From Exiguobacterium sp018617385 (GTDB lineage: Bacteria > Bacillota > Bacilli > Exiguobacteriales > Exiguobacteriaceae), in the NCBI RefSeq assembly GCF_018617385.1, contig NZ_JACSKA010000003.1, positions 253,785 to 317,784 on the forward strand: DNA of 64,000 nt, given 5' to 3'. The notes under the pieces are model-generated. The model was not told the origin of the DNA and did no database searches. It was given only the letters and a program-made list of their open reading frames with translations. A program made the position numbers and the translations under genes. Position 1 is the first letter of the stretch. Each line of letters opens with the position of its first letter. Below are positions 54,270 to 62,888 of the stretch, one piece after another.

Positions 54270-55424
54270 TCAAACTCGTTGTTTGAAGACGGTTCCGCTT
54301 TCAATGTTTTCATGTGGTTCAATAACAACGATTTCACCACCCGGCTCACCTACTGTCGCGCCGTCTTCAATGACTGCACAGCTAGCGACAATGGCTCTGT
54401 GAATTGTTACATCCTTCCCGATTCTAGCTCCCGGCATGATCACCGAGTCTTTAACGAGTGAACCTTCTCCGACACGGACGTCGTAGAATAGCACCGAATG
54501 TTGGACTTCGCCTTCGATATGACACCCTTCGTTGATCACAGACTGTTCGACACAAGCGTCTTTTCCAATATACTGAGGAGTCTGGTTCGGGTTGACCGAA
54601 TAGATTTTCCACTCCGGGTCATACAAATCGAACGGAGGCTCTTCTTCCAATAGGTCCATATTCGCTTCCCAAAGCGACTGAATCGTACCGACGTCTTTCC
54701 AGTAGCCTTTGAATTTATAAGCGAAGACGTCGAGTCCTTGAAGAAGCGTGTTCGGGATGATATTCTTCCCGAAGTCAAAACTAGACGTTTCGTCTTCAGC
54801 ATCTTTAATCAAGTGTTCGCGCAAGACGCTCCAGTTGAAGATGTAGATCCCCATCGAGGCAAGGTTGCTCTTCGGTTCTTCCGGTTTCTCTTCGAACTCA
54901 TTGATGCGAAGATCATCCGCTGTGTTCAAAATTCCGAAACGTGGCGCTTCATCCCACGGCACTTCCATAACAGAGATGGTCACATCGGCTTGTTTTTCTT
55001 TATGGGCTTCGAGCATTTTCTCGTAGTCCATTTTATAGATGTGATCCCCCGAAAGAATCAACACATAGTCTGGATCGTAATCATCGATGTAACTCAAGTT
55101 ACGATAGATAGCATTGGCCGTCCCTTCGTACCAGTTTTTCCCCGACTGTGCTTGGTAAGGTGGGAGAATGGCTAATCCTCCATTGCGACGATCTAAATCC
55201 CACGCCGTCCCGATTCCTAAGTAACGATTTAATTCAAGTGGCTCGTATTGCGTCAATACCCCGACTGTTGTAATTCCCGAGTTCGTGCAGTTTGACAATG
55301 GGAAATCGATAATGCGGTACTTTCCGCCGAAATGAACGGCCGGTTTCGCCGTTTTTCGCGTGAGAGGCCCCAATCGTTTTCCTTCTCCTCCCGCAAGGAG
55401 CATCGCAACCATTTCTTGCTTCAT
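54270..55424 (-). CDS. glgC: Glucose-1-phosphate adenylyltransferase
   Basis: Makes ADP-glucose from ATP and glucose 1-phosphate, the committed step of glycogen formation. 384 residues. The active loop is LLAGGEGKRLGPLTRKTAKPAV (about 9-30). GKYRIIDFPLSNC and the acidic LSGDHIYKMDY follow, and a C-terminal beta-helix is present. In B. subtilis glgB precedes glgC; here glgC is the first gene, and upstream lies a divergent PBP gene. AGGAGG precedes the ATG at 55424. Confidence 0.96.
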   Translation of the reverse strand: MKQEMVAMLLAGGEGKRLGPLTRKTAKPAVHFGGKYRIIDFPLSNCTNSGITTVGVLTQYEPLELNRYLGIGTAWDLDRRNGGLAILPPYQAQSGKNWYEGTANAIYRNLSYIDDYDPDYVLILSGDHIYKMDYEKMLEAHKEKQADVTISVMEVPWDEAPRFGILNTADDLRINEFEEKPEEPKSNLASMGIYIFNWSVLREHLIKDAEDETSSFDFGKNIIPNTLLQGLDVFAYKFKGYWKDVGTIQSLWEANMDLLEEEPPFDLYDPEWKIYSVNPNQTPQYIGKDACVEQSVINEGCHIEGEVQHSVLFYDVRVGEGSLVKDSVIMPGARIGKDVTIHRAIVASCAVIEDGATVGEPGGEIVVIEPHENIESGTVFKQRV

Positions 55425-55506
55425 AAATAATAAGCCTCCTCAAAATCGTAATATACAACCTCTTTTACCCTTTTTCGCTCTTTCCTAAAGTATTCCTTCT
55501 CGAATT

Positions 55507-55526
55507 ATTATATGATAACGTTTACA
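55507..55526 (-). promoter_or_regulatory. cre site beside the -10 box of the glycogen operon promoter
   Basis: On the minus strand TGTAAACGTTATCA fits TGNAANCGNNNNCA at every fixed base, and TATAAT follows directly. CcpA bound there would occupy the promoter spacer, so repression of glgCDAP in rich sugar is expected. The -35 box is poor. Confidence 0.65.
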
Positions 55527-55579
55527 TTTTTATTTTTTTGTAAATCGGACGATATAATGTATAGAGAGAGGTGAAATAG

Positions 55580-57370
55580 ATGAGAGCTTGGATTGGAACC
55601 TTATTTTTTGCTGGACTTTTGGCCGCTTCCTTGTCACTTGCCACTGCATTGAAAGAAGAGATTGACCAGGCAGATGAAATTCTCTCCTGGGGACAAGAGC
55701 TGGTATCGGCACAACCACTCTCGTCAAAGCATGCCATCACACTCGCATACAACGGTGGAGAACAGCAGATCTACTTGGCTGGCCGCAGAAATGACGTGTC
55801 TCCGAAAGCGTTACCCGAACATATTCAAGATGCGATCACGACCATCGAGGACCGTAAATTTAATGCCCATCCCGGTTATGATTTGAGCGGGATTGCCCGA
55901 GCATTTATCAATAACGCGAACGAGACATCTGTCCAAGGTGGGAGTACAATCACGCAACAGTTGGCACGGAACGTGTATCTCACACACGAACGGACATATG
56001 AACGAAAAGTGAAAGAGTTATTGCTTGCGCGAGCGCTAGAAGAAAATTATAGCAAGAAAGAAATTTTAACAGCTTACAGCAACGTTATTTTTTTTGGACA
56101 TAATGTATATGGCATTCAATCTGCAGCCGATACATACTTTTCAAGACCGCTCGACGACTTGAATTGGAATCAACTCGCTTACTTGTTGACGGTGCCGAAT
56201 AACCCGTCACTTTATGATCCGCTCAATCCATCCGACGCCTTTTTCGAGCGTAAGGACCGAATCTTGACGCAATTGTTTGAAGCGGGTGTTCTCTCGAAGA
56301 GTGCCTACGATCAGTATCATGGCGTCAAGCTACAAGCGTCGTTTCGCAGTCAATCGATTCAATATCCGGACTACATGGATACCGCCGTCCGCGAAGCGAT
56401 TCAATTGGTACGGTCACGCTACGACTTAGACGATGCCGAGGCGAGAGATTATTTATCCACGCATGAAGCGACAATCGAGACTTACTTATCAACCGGGAAG
56501 CAGAAACAAGCAAAACAAGTGATGAGTCAACTTCCTCCCGGTGTGAACGGGGGCTATACGGAACTCACACCTCAAGGGAGAATCGTGGCCATGGTCGACT
56601 CTGAGATGACGCAGGTCGGTGAGTTCAACCGAGCGACCCAGGCGTACCGTCAACCAGGTTCCGCAATCAAACCGATCCTCGTGTTCGCCCCATTCATCGA
56701 AGAGACGGGAGCGACACTAGACACGGTACTCGACGGTCGTCCGACTTGTTACGGTTCTTATTGTCCCGGAAATAGTCACGACCGTGTGTTAGGGGATGTC
56801 TTATTGAAAGATGCGGTCGCTTTCTCGTATAACACCCCTGCCCTCGCCGCCTTCTCAGCAATCGATCAGGAACGCGCGTACAAGACGGCAGACATGATGT
56901 TCAGTCAATGGGATGAACAGGACGAGAACTTAGCGAGTGCGCTTGGTGGTCTCACACAAGGCGTCTCCCCAAAAGAACTGGCCGCCGCCTATACCCCGTT
57001 CCTAAACAAAGGTGAGTATACATCCGGACATACAATCAAACAAATCACATTCAAGTCTGGTGAACCAACGTTGACCCCGATCTTAACGGAAGAGACAGTC
57101 TGGTCTCCGGAAACGATTAGTGAGATGAAAAAAGCGTTATCGACCGTCACCTCATACGGCACAGGTCGCTATGCGAATCAGCTGAAACGTGAGTTTGAGT
57201 ATCTCGGAGGAAAGACCGGAACGACGAACGACAACAAAGATATGTGGTATGTCGGACTGACCGATCGCACCATCACCGCCATCTGGCTCGGTGCCGATAC
57301 GCCCCGTCCGTTCCCGGAACTCGCCAACCGTGCGTATCCGGCGATTGTTTGGACACAGGCACACCAATAA
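55580..57370 (+). CDS. Class A penicillin-binding protein (transglycosylase/transpeptidase)
   Basis: 596 residues. One N-terminal helix (WIGTLFFAGLLAASLSLATAL) anchors it. The GT51 domain has IEDRKFNAHPGYD with the catalytic Glu, GGSTITQQLARN and RKVKELLLARALEENYSK (about 88-190). The transpeptidase domain has SAIK (about 362), SYN in FSYNTPALAA (about 420) and KTGTT (about 542). It polymerises and cross-links peptidoglycan outside the membrane. It is a short class A protein, without a long C-terminal tail. A Cys pair, TCYGSYCPGN, sits between SxxK and SxN. Confidence 0.92.
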   Translation: MRAWIGTLFFAGLLAASLSLATALKEEIDQADEILSWGQELVSAQPLSSKHAITLAYNGGEQQIYLAGRRNDVSPKALPEHIQDAITTIEDRKFNAHPGYDLSGIARAFINNANETSVQGGSTITQQLARNVYLTHERTYERKVKELLLARALEENYSKKEILTAYSNVIFFGHNVYGIQSAADTYFSRPLDDLNWNQLAYLLTVPNNPSLYDPLNPSDAFFERKDRILTQLFEAGVLSKSAYDQYHGVKLQASFRSQSIQYPDYMDTAVREAIQLVRSRYDLDDAEARDYLSTHEATIETYLSTGKQKQAKQVMSQLPPGVNGGYTELTPQGRIVAMVDSEMTQVGEFNRATQAYRQPGSAIKPILVFAPFIEETGATLDTVLDGRPTCYGSYCPGNSHDRVLGDVLLKDAVAFSYNTPALAAFSAIDQERAYKTADMMFSQWDEQDENLASALGGLTQGVSPKELAAAYTPFLNKGEYTSGHTIKQITFKSGEPTLTPILTEETVWSPETISEMKKALSTVTSYGTGRYANQLKREFEYLGGKTGTTNDNKDMWYVGLTDRTITAIWLGADTPRPFPELANRAYPAIVWTQAHQ

Positions 57371-57406
57371 AAGGAGTCAGCCACTGAAAAGTGGACTGAC
57401 TCCTTT
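57370..57406. terminator. Bidirectional terminator
   Basis: AAAGGAGTCAGCCACT / AGTGGACTGACTCCTTT stem between convergent PBP and unknown gene. Confidence 0.9.
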
Positions 57407-57408
57407 GC

Positions 57409-58284
57409 TTATGTTCGACGTTCAATCTGAAGTCGATAGGCTCCCCAATGCTCCTTTAACTCGTCGTGATCAATGAGTTTCCAAGGATTGAAACGAACTT
57501 GACCATGTTTGTTGAAAAAGAGTCCTTCTCGCACACAGTAACTCGCATGAATCAGTTGCCCTTGGTCGTTCCAATACGTCAAGACGTCATTCGACCTTGG
57601 CACATCATCCTTTACGGTTTCGTACCCACTTCGCTTGATGGTCTGAAGGAACGTCTCCGGATGAACCCATTGGTGAACGATCCGTTCGTTACCTGTGACC
57701 GCAAACAACGTCGCCGCGAGACAGTTACTTCCCTCCTGGATGGGAAACCGATTTGCATAGTCCGCAAGATGCGAGGCAATCGAGTCATCTCCGGGTTCCC
57801 CTTCCCAACGATCCCACTCCTTCGCATAGTCGAGCAGAAGAGAATGACGCATCTCGATGTCGAGCTCATTCCAATTTTGCGGATGCAACACGATGACATG
57901 GGTGCCGTCCTTCTCTACAATGGCCTCATTCGATAGACGTTTCATCTGCTCGACCGATATCGGCAAAACAAGACCACGATGGGTCGTCACTTGGAATTCC
58001 ATTAAACGTGTTTTGACGTGCTCCTGTAACTCCTTCAAAAAGCCAGAGAACGCATGGACGACATGGGTCACGTCCTGCCCCATCTGCCACGTCACATATG
58101 GATTCGTAATATCGGGTCTACGGTAAAGCGGATGATTGAAAAATTCCTGCCTCGGAATCACGAGACAGGAACTCGGTATATCCTCAAGAAACGAAGAATC
58201 AATCCAATACAAGGTTTCCTCTGGGACAAATGATTGACACCATGCTTCGATCACATCCGAGGTCGGTTTAAAAGAATGTTTCAT
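57409..58284 (-). CDS. Protein of unknown function, possible papain-like C-terminal domain
   Basis: 291 residues, no signal peptide or membrane helix. The first 190 residues are not recognised. The last 110 contain, in order, a Cys in EGSNCLAATLFAVTG (about 205), a His in GQLIHASYCVREGLFF (about 260) and an Asn/Gln-bearing NKHGQVRF. This Cys, His, polar order resembles papain-fold (NlpC/P60-like) enzymes or relatives. That reading is by eye and may be wrong. The ATG at 58284 overlaps the stop of the upstream membrane-protein gene by four bases, so the two are probably co-translated. Confidence 0.6.
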   Translation of the reverse strand: MKHSFKPTSDVIEAWCQSFVPEETLYWIDSSFLEDIPSSCLVIPRQEFFNHPLYRRPDITNPYVTWQMGQDVTHVVHAFSGFLKELQEHVKTRLMEFQVTTHRGLVLPISVEQMKRLSNEAIVEKDGTHVIVLHPQNWNELDIEMRHSLLLDYAKEWDRWEGEPGDDSIASHLADYANRFPIQEGSNCLAATLFAVTGNERIVHQWVHPETFLQTIKRSGYETVKDDVPRSNDVLTYWNDQGQLIHASYCVREGLFFNKHGQVRFNPWKLIDHDELKEHWGAYRLQIERRT

Positions 58285-58838
58285 AAGATGATATCTCCGA
58301 CAGAGTTGAACAAGCGAAGGACCGACCAACCTAACCCGCTGATCAACGTCGCCCACATGACGGCCTGCATAAGCAATAAGCCGATGGCTCGTGGGACGGA
58401 CATCGATTGGCTTACTTGCCAGACATAGTAAAAGAGATACATCAAGAGCGTTCCTACGAGGACGGCGATGACGGCGAGTAACGTGTTCAAAAAGAGAAAG
58501 CTGATTCCGGACCCGATGAGGAAGATGATGGCCCCAGGTTTGAGCCGATGAAGCGACGTGCCATTCGTCTCGCGCGCAAAAAAGGCGAAGCCGAGTTGAT
58601 TGAACGTATCGGCCACCAATTTGAATGCGCTAAACAACATAAAGAAAATCGTGAAAAATACAACGAGCACTAGCACTTTCGTCTCTTGCACGGATAATAG
58701 TTCGATAATTTCACTATATACGCCAATTTGATTCAGCCATTGGATCACGTACTCGGAGGTCGCAATCGCAAGTGACATCGAAAACAAAATAATTCCGATG
58801 AGTGGGGCATAGCTCAGTAAGTACACATTCGTTTTCAT
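58281..58838 (-). CDS. Multi-pass membrane protein, possibly YufK-like
   Basis: 185 residues with about five hydrophobic helices (LIGIILFSMSLAIAT, VLVLVVFFTIFFMLF, AIIFLIGSGISFLFL, LLAVIAVLVGTLLMYLFYYV, and AIGLLLMQAVMWATLI). Size and pattern recall the small YufK/DUF5366 membrane family, but this was not checked. It is first in a two-gene operon with the possible papain-like protein. Function unknown. Confidence 0.6.
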   Translation of the reverse strand: MKTNVYLLSYAPLIGIILFSMSLAIATSEYVIQWLNQIGVYSEIIELLSVQETKVLVLVVFFTIFFMLFSAFKLVADTFNQLGFAFFARETNGTSLHRLKPGAIIFLIGSGISFLFLNTLLAVIAVLVGTLLMYLFYYVWQVSQSMSVPRAIGLLLMQAVMWATLISGLGWSVLRLFNSVGDIIL

Positions 58839-58941
58839 GTTCCTTCTCCAATTTCACAGTAATTTCTTATATTCAGTGCAATTCACCTACCAAGTATATT
58901 ATACTATTTATAGTTATGGAGAATAAAAGGGGGATTTTTGG

Positions 58942-59034
58942 ATGGGCCTATTATTGATGGTTGGAATCAGCGTCGTCTTCCTCGCAGCGATTTTGACAGC
59001 TGGATATAACCGTAAACCTGAGGGTAACGAATAA
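58942..59034 (+). CDS. 30-residue single-pass membrane peptide
   Basis: Product MGLLLMVGISVVFLAAILTA continues GYNRKPEGNE: one helix and a short polar tail. AGGGGG lies 8 bases before the ATG and a strong hairpin terminator starts right after the stop, so it is likely a real gene unit. Function unknown. Confidence 0.65.
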   Translation: MGLLLMVGISVVFLAAILTAGYNRKPEGNE

Positions 59035-59068
59035 GAGCCGGGATTCTTACGAATCCGGCTCTTTTTTA
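59035..59068 (+). terminator. Terminator of the 30-residue peptide gene
   Basis: AGAGCCGGGATTC / GAATCCGGCTCT stem with TTTTTTA; also next to the trmL stop from the other strand. Confidence 0.85.
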
Positions 59069-59539
59069 TTTCAATCCTGCATATCCCTGTTGACGAAGCG
59101 CCTCATATACGATGATGGCTGCTGTATTCGATACGTTCAATGAACGAACGAGGTTCGATTGTGGTAGACGGATGCAGCGATCTAAATTGTTTTCGATGAC
59201 TTCCATCGGTAACCCTTTCGTCTCACGACCAAAGACAAAGAAGTAGTCACCGTCTACATCTGAAACGTCCAAATCACTCGGGTATTGTTCCCCGTACTTC
59301 GTAATGTAAAAGAACTGACCATCCGGATGCTTCTCCCACAGCTCTTCTAACGAGTCATGATAGCGTACATCGACAAATTGCCAATAGTCGAGACCGGCAC
59401 GCTTTAACATCTTATCATCCGTCGAGAACCCGAGCGGACGAATCAAATGAAGCACCGAGTTCGTCGCCGCACACGTACGTGAGACATTCCCTGTATTTGC
59501 TGGTATTTCTGGTTGAAACATTACGACATGAATTGCCAT
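59066..59539 (-). CDS. trmL: tRNA (cytidine(34)-2'-O)-methyltransferase TrmL
   Basis: Methylates the wobble ribose of some leucine tRNAs. A 157-residue SPOUT enzyme: N-terminal PEIPANTGNVSRTCAATN (about 10-27), FVFGRETKGLP (about 99), and the knot region IRLPQSNLVRSLNVSNTAAIIVYEA split over 123-147. A short intergenic gap separates it from ogt upstream; queG-ogt-trmL may form one operon. Confidence 0.94.
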   Translation of the reverse strand: MAIHVVMFQPEIPANTGNVSRTCAATNSVLHLIRPLGFSTDDKMLKRAGLDYWQFVDVRYHDSLEELWEKHPDGQFFYITKYGEQYPSDLDVSDVDGDYFFVFGRETKGLPMEVIENNLDRCIRLPQSNLVRSLNVSNTAAIIVYEALRQQGYAGLK

Positions 59540-59551
59540 GGTTGATTTCCC

Positions 59552-59992
59552 TCACTTTTTCATTTCAAATTCTAGAAGGCGTTGTTTCTCAGCCAATCCT
59601 CCCGCAAAACCGACAAGCTTCCCGCTACTTCCAATGACACGGTGACACGGAAATAGAATCGGCAACGGATTTCGATTGAGCGCCTGACCGACGGCGCGAA
59701 CGGCTTTCGGCCGACCGATTTGTTCAGCAATTTGCTTATATGTGCGTGTCTCGCCATAAGGAATGGTCAAAAGCGCATCCCAGACCTCCTGTTGAAACGG
59801 TGTCCCGTTCATTTCAACGTAGGCACGATCTGCTTCATGGAATCCATTCTGCTCAACTCGCGTCATGAGATCTTGCAACCACTCAGGTGCTTCTTCTGTC
59901 GGTTCATGTGTTGTGAACTCAAGAGTCGTCAGTTTGTTTGCTGCGTTTAATTCATACGCTAACGGTCCCCATTTAGACGACACGATCTTCAT
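59552..59992 (-). CDS. ogt: Methylated-DNA--protein-cysteine methyltransferase
   Basis: A suicide repair protein that removes alkyl groups from O6 of guanine. 146 residues. The acceptor Cys is in PCHRVIG (about residue 115). The DNA-binding segment has YGETRTYKQIAEQIGRPKAVRAVGQALNRNP. GAGGAG is 7 bases before the ATG. It overlaps the queG end by 20 bases. Confidence 0.93.
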   Translation of the reverse strand: MKIVSSKWGPLAYELNAANKLTTLEFTTHEPTEEAPEWLQDLMTRVEQNGFHEADRAYVEMNGTPFQQEVWDALLTIPYGETRTYKQIAEQIGRPKAVRAVGQALNRNPLPILFPCHRVIGSSGKLVGFAGGLAEKQRLLEFEMKK

Positions 59993-61121
59993 GTGCCCAC
60001 TCCTCTCGGTAGATACGAATCTCTTCATGAACCATATCAGACGTTTCATTCCGTTCAATCTCTTCAAATATCGAATCGGCATCGGGACCAAGAATCGCAC
60101 CGATCGCCCATACCGCAGTCGCGCGCATGTCTTCACGTTCATCGTTTTGGATGAATTCACGTAAGATTGGAATCGCTGAAGGCTCACGGTAGTGCGCGAG
60201 TGCTAAAATCGCATTTCGTTGAATCGGTTTCTTCCCGCGCCATGCGCCCGATAAATGTCCGAACTTTTGTTTGAACTCCCGGTTGCTCAATGTCAGAAGA
60301 GGCTCTAAGAGCGGTTTGACGATCTCAGCTTCCGGCAACAATTCTTCGTGGTGACGCCAGTCCTTTTTGCGGTTATATGGACAGACTTGCTGACACGTGT
60401 CACATCCATATAATCGACCACCAAGCTTCGACCGAAACTCTCGTGGCATCAACGTCTTCATCTGTGTGAGATAGGCGATACAGCGCTTCGCATCGAGGAC
60501 ACCTGGTTCAACAAGGGCCGTCGTCGGACAAGCTGTCATACATTTATCGCAATCCCCACATCCGTCTTCAATCGCTTCATCCGGTGGTAAGTAAACATCT
60601 AAAATCATTTCGCCCAAATAAAGATAGGAACCTTTCTCAGGAGAGATGATCGAACAGTTTTTTCCACTAAATCCAATCCCAGCACGTTCTGCGACGGCAC
60701 GGTCGACGAGCTCACCCGTGTCGACCATCGAACGCGTCCGCACATTTGGAACCAATTCTTCAATGTACGCTTGAAGCTTCTCTAATCGATTGCCGACGGC
60801 CCGATGGTAATCAAGTCCCCATGAGGCCCGAGCAAACAACCCTCGTCTCTCGCCGGCGACACTCCGAGGAGCATCTTTTAATTTACTCGGATAGGCGATG
60901 GCAATCGCAATGATCGACTGGGCTTCTTCAAGTAAGAGCTCCGGGTTCGTACGTTTCTCTAAGTCGGGCTCTTCAAACCCAGAGGCAAACCCTTTCTCTT
61001 GCTGCCGAATGAGTCGTTGTTTCATGACGATGAACGGATCAGCCGTCGTCACTTTCAACTCATCAATCCCGATGGTCTCGGCGTACTCAATGATTTGTTG
61101 TTTTAATGTGTACGGGTCCAT
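59973..61121 (-). CDS. queG: Epoxyqueuosine reductase
   Basis: Last step of queuosine formation in tRNA, reducing epoxyqueuosine with cobalamin and two 4Fe-4S clusters. 382 residues. Two ferredoxin-like Cys sets are CGDCDKCMTACP (about 187-198) and CDTCQQVCPYN (about 243-253). The C-terminal HEAT repeats (about 300-382) have AHYREPSAIPILREFI and RATAVWAIGAILG. The ATG at 61121 has AGGAGGTG at a good distance. Confidence 0.94.
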   Translation of the reverse strand: MDPYTLKQQIIEYAETIGIDELKVTTADPFIVMKQRLIRQQEKGFASGFEEPDLEKRTNPELLLEEAQSIIAIAIAYPSKLKDAPRSVAGERRGLFARASWGLDYHRAVGNRLEKLQAYIEELVPNVRTRSMVDTGELVDRAVAERAGIGFSGKNCSIISPEKGSYLYLGEMILDVYLPPDEAIEDGCGDCDKCMTACPTTALVEPGVLDAKRCIAYLTQMKTLMPREFRSKLGGRLYGCDTCQQVCPYNRKKDWRHHEELLPEAEIVKPLLEPLLTLSNREFKQKFGHLSGAWRGKKPIQRNAILALAHYREPSAIPILREFIQNDEREDMRATAVWAIGAILGPDADSIFEEIERNETSDMVHEEIRIYREEWAHEDRVV

Positions 61122-61158
61122 TCCGTTCACCTCCTCTATATATTTTCGCATACAAAAA

Positions 61159-61184
61159 ATCTCTCCGCCACTCGGCAGAGAGAT
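61159..61184 (-). terminator. Terminator of the solitary tRNA-Gly gene
   Basis: Stem ATCTCTCTGCC / GGCGGAGAGAT followed by TTTTTTG on the minus strand. Confidence 0.85.
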
Positions 61185-61188
61185 GTGA

Positions 61189-61259
61189 AGCGGGTGAAGA
61201 GAATCGAACTCTCGTCATCAGCTTGGAAGGCTGAGGTTTTACCATTAAACTACACCCGC
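61189..61259 (-). tRNA. tRNA-Gly (UCC)
   Basis: Acceptor GCGGGTG / CACCCGC. Anticodon loop CTTCCAA between TCAGC and GCTGA gives UCC. TTCGATT T-loop. CCA is not encoded. Confidence 0.95.
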
Positions 61260-61293
61260 ATGAAATATTGTTGTCGTTCAAGCGACTATAGTT

Positions 61294-61322
61294 AATATAC
61301 ACCTATACTATTAAACTGTCAA
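61294..61322 (-). promoter_or_regulatory. Near-consensus sigma-A promoter of tRNA-Gly
   Basis: TTGACA, 17-base spacer and TATATT on the minus strand, about 30 bases before the tRNA. Confidence 0.88.
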
Positions 61323-61378
61323 CAAGTATTCGTAAATTTTTCTAAAATCATTAGAAATAATATCTTGGTATACCTTAA

Positions 61379-62449
61379 TCATTCAAATGATCCTTGATGA
61401 AACAAGGAATCGAGTGGCGTCAGGATTTGAAATTGACGGCCGTGTCCCTCCGTTTCTGCATACGTCACCGCTGTGAGTTGACCGTCCAGATACAAATCGA
61501 CATGTAGATAACGATCTTGAACATTGTTATAGATATGGAAGACGTCTCGTGTTTGTCCAATTCGCTCGACTTGCCTCAAGAGTTCTTCTTTGACGGAACG
61601 TGACATCTGATTCGCAACGTGTGTATGGAAGATACATAGCATCTCCACTTCAGGTACACGCGATACGAGTTCTTGTAGCATCGTCACACCATCCCCTTCA
61701 ATGAGCGTCACCATATTCAAATTGACTTCATTCATGGCGGCCTGAAGCAGTTGCCGTCGTGTCTCATGTTCTGGCCAGATTAACGCATTCAACCATGACC
61801 GCTCTGCTTCGTCTGTCAAATCCACAATGTTCAAATCGACACCAAGACGCGTTCCGATGTCTAATGGCGTCGTAACTTCGAGACGGAATGGTTCGTCTGA
61901 TTCAACGGCCGCTGTGATGTTTACTGATGAGGCGTTTATCGGATTGAATGGGACGCCATTATACTCATAAGCGTATTGATCCACAAATAGTTGAAGCCCT
62001 GCACTCGTTCCGATTTCGAGCAGTCCGAGTGGTCGTTTCGTCTGTTGTTGAATCTTCGAAAAGATTGGATACAAGTAGGCGCATCGTTGAACTTCGTTCG
62101 TTTGCACACGACGAGTTCTCAATCGATGACGGATCTCATTTTCGTATGTATGGCAAAATGCTAAAAAAGAGGGAAATACATCTTCAGCTCGTTTTGGATA
62201 TTGTGTCACGCTAGGATAATAGGTGGCCAACTCATCAGCAGAGTGTTGAATTACCAACTCATGAACGGCTGCAAACAATAGATTTGGAGCAGGTTGTCCC
62301 TTCGGTATGTCTTCACACAAAGACAAGAGCCATTCATGCTGGGCCACTTCTCGAGCCAGCACTTCGTATAAGCGACTAGATCCCACACATTCGTTGTCAG
62401 CAAATCGGATAAACCGATTTGATTGTTCTGTATCTTGAATAACATCCAC
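61379..62449 (-). CDS. DUF2332-family protein
   Basis: About 356 residues. The middle has LGLLEIGTSAGLQLFVDQYAYEYNG and later ALIWPEHETRRQLLQAA and LCIFHTHVANQMS, the usual landmarks of DUF2332 proteins. LLEIGTSAG looks like an S-adenosylmethionine-binding loop, so a methyltransferase-like fold is possible. The start is unclear: GTG 62449 has a weak ribosome site, while GAGGTGG is well placed for the ATT codon at 62440. It lies between the tRNA array terminator and the tRNA-Gly promoter. Function unknown. Confidence 0.75.
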   Translation of the reverse strand: MDVIQDTEQSNRFIRFADNECVGSSRLYEVLAREVAQHEWLLSLCEDIPKGQPAPNLLFAAVHELVIQHSADELATYYPSVTQYPKRAEDVFPSFLAFCHTYENEIRHRLRTRRVQTNEVQRCAYLYPIFSKIQQQTKRPLGLLEIGTSAGLQLFVDQYAYEYNGVPFNPINASSVNITAAVESDEPFRLEVTTPLDIGTRLGVDLNIVDLTDEAERSWLNALIWPEHETRRQLLQAAMNEVNLNMVTLIEGDGVTMLQELVSRVPEVEMLCIFHTHVANQMSRSVKEELLRQVERIGQTRDVFHIYNNVQDRYLHVDLYLDGQLTAVTYAETEGHGRQFQILTPLDSLFHQGSFE

Positions 62450-62519
62450 CTCATTTCTTCTTGTTAAAACATTCGAGCTGAATGAATGTCCTTCCTTCTC
62501 AAAAAGGGATAGAGAACAC

Positions 62520-62547
62520 AAAAAAGACCCTAACCTCAGTTAGAGTC
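62520..62547 (-). terminator. Terminator of the rRNA-tRNA operon
   Basis: Stem GACTCTAAC / GTTAGGGTC followed by TTTTTTG on the minus strand, after the last tRNA. Confidence 0.88.
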
Positions 62548-62554
62548 ATACGGA

Positions 62555-62635
62555 TACCGGTGGTCGGAGTCGAACCGACACTCCAGAGGAACACGATTTT
62601 GAGTCGTGCGCGTCTACCAATTCCGCCACACCGGC
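62555..62635 (-). tRNA. tRNA-Leu (CAA)
   Basis: Acceptor GCCGGTG / CACCGGT with a long variable arm. Anticodon loop CTCAAAA gives CAA. CCA not encoded. Confidence 0.95.
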
Positions 62636-62644
62636 ATATTATGT

Positions 62645-62718
62645 TGGAGGCGCCAGTCGGAATCGAACCGACGATAAAGGAGTTGCAGTCCTCTGCCTTA
62701 CCACTTGGCTATGGCGCC
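62645..62718 (-). tRNA. tRNA-Cys (GCA)
   Basis: Acceptor GGCGCCA / TGGCGCC, anticodon loop CTGCAAC, encoded CCA. Confidence 0.95.
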
Positions 62719-62727
62719 AAAAGTCAT

Positions 62728-62802
62728 TGGAGCGGAAGACGGGATTCGAACCCGCGACCCCGACCTTGGCAAGGTCGTATTCTACCACTGAACTACTTCC
62801 GC
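62728..62802 (-). tRNA. tRNA-Gly (GCC)
   Basis: Acceptor GCGGAAG / CTTCCGC, anticodon loop TTGCCAA, encoded CCA. Confidence 0.95.
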
Positions 62803-62806
62803 AAAA

Positions 62807-62881
62807 TGGCTGGGCTGGAAGGGATCGAACCTTCGCATGTCGGAATCAAAATCCGATGCCTTACCACTTGGCTACAGCCCA
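62807..62881 (-). tRNA. tRNA-Gln (UUG)
   Basis: Acceptor TGGGCTG / CAGCCCA, anticodon loop TTTTGAT, encoded CCA. Confidence 0.95.
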
Positions 62882-62888
62882 ATAATAA

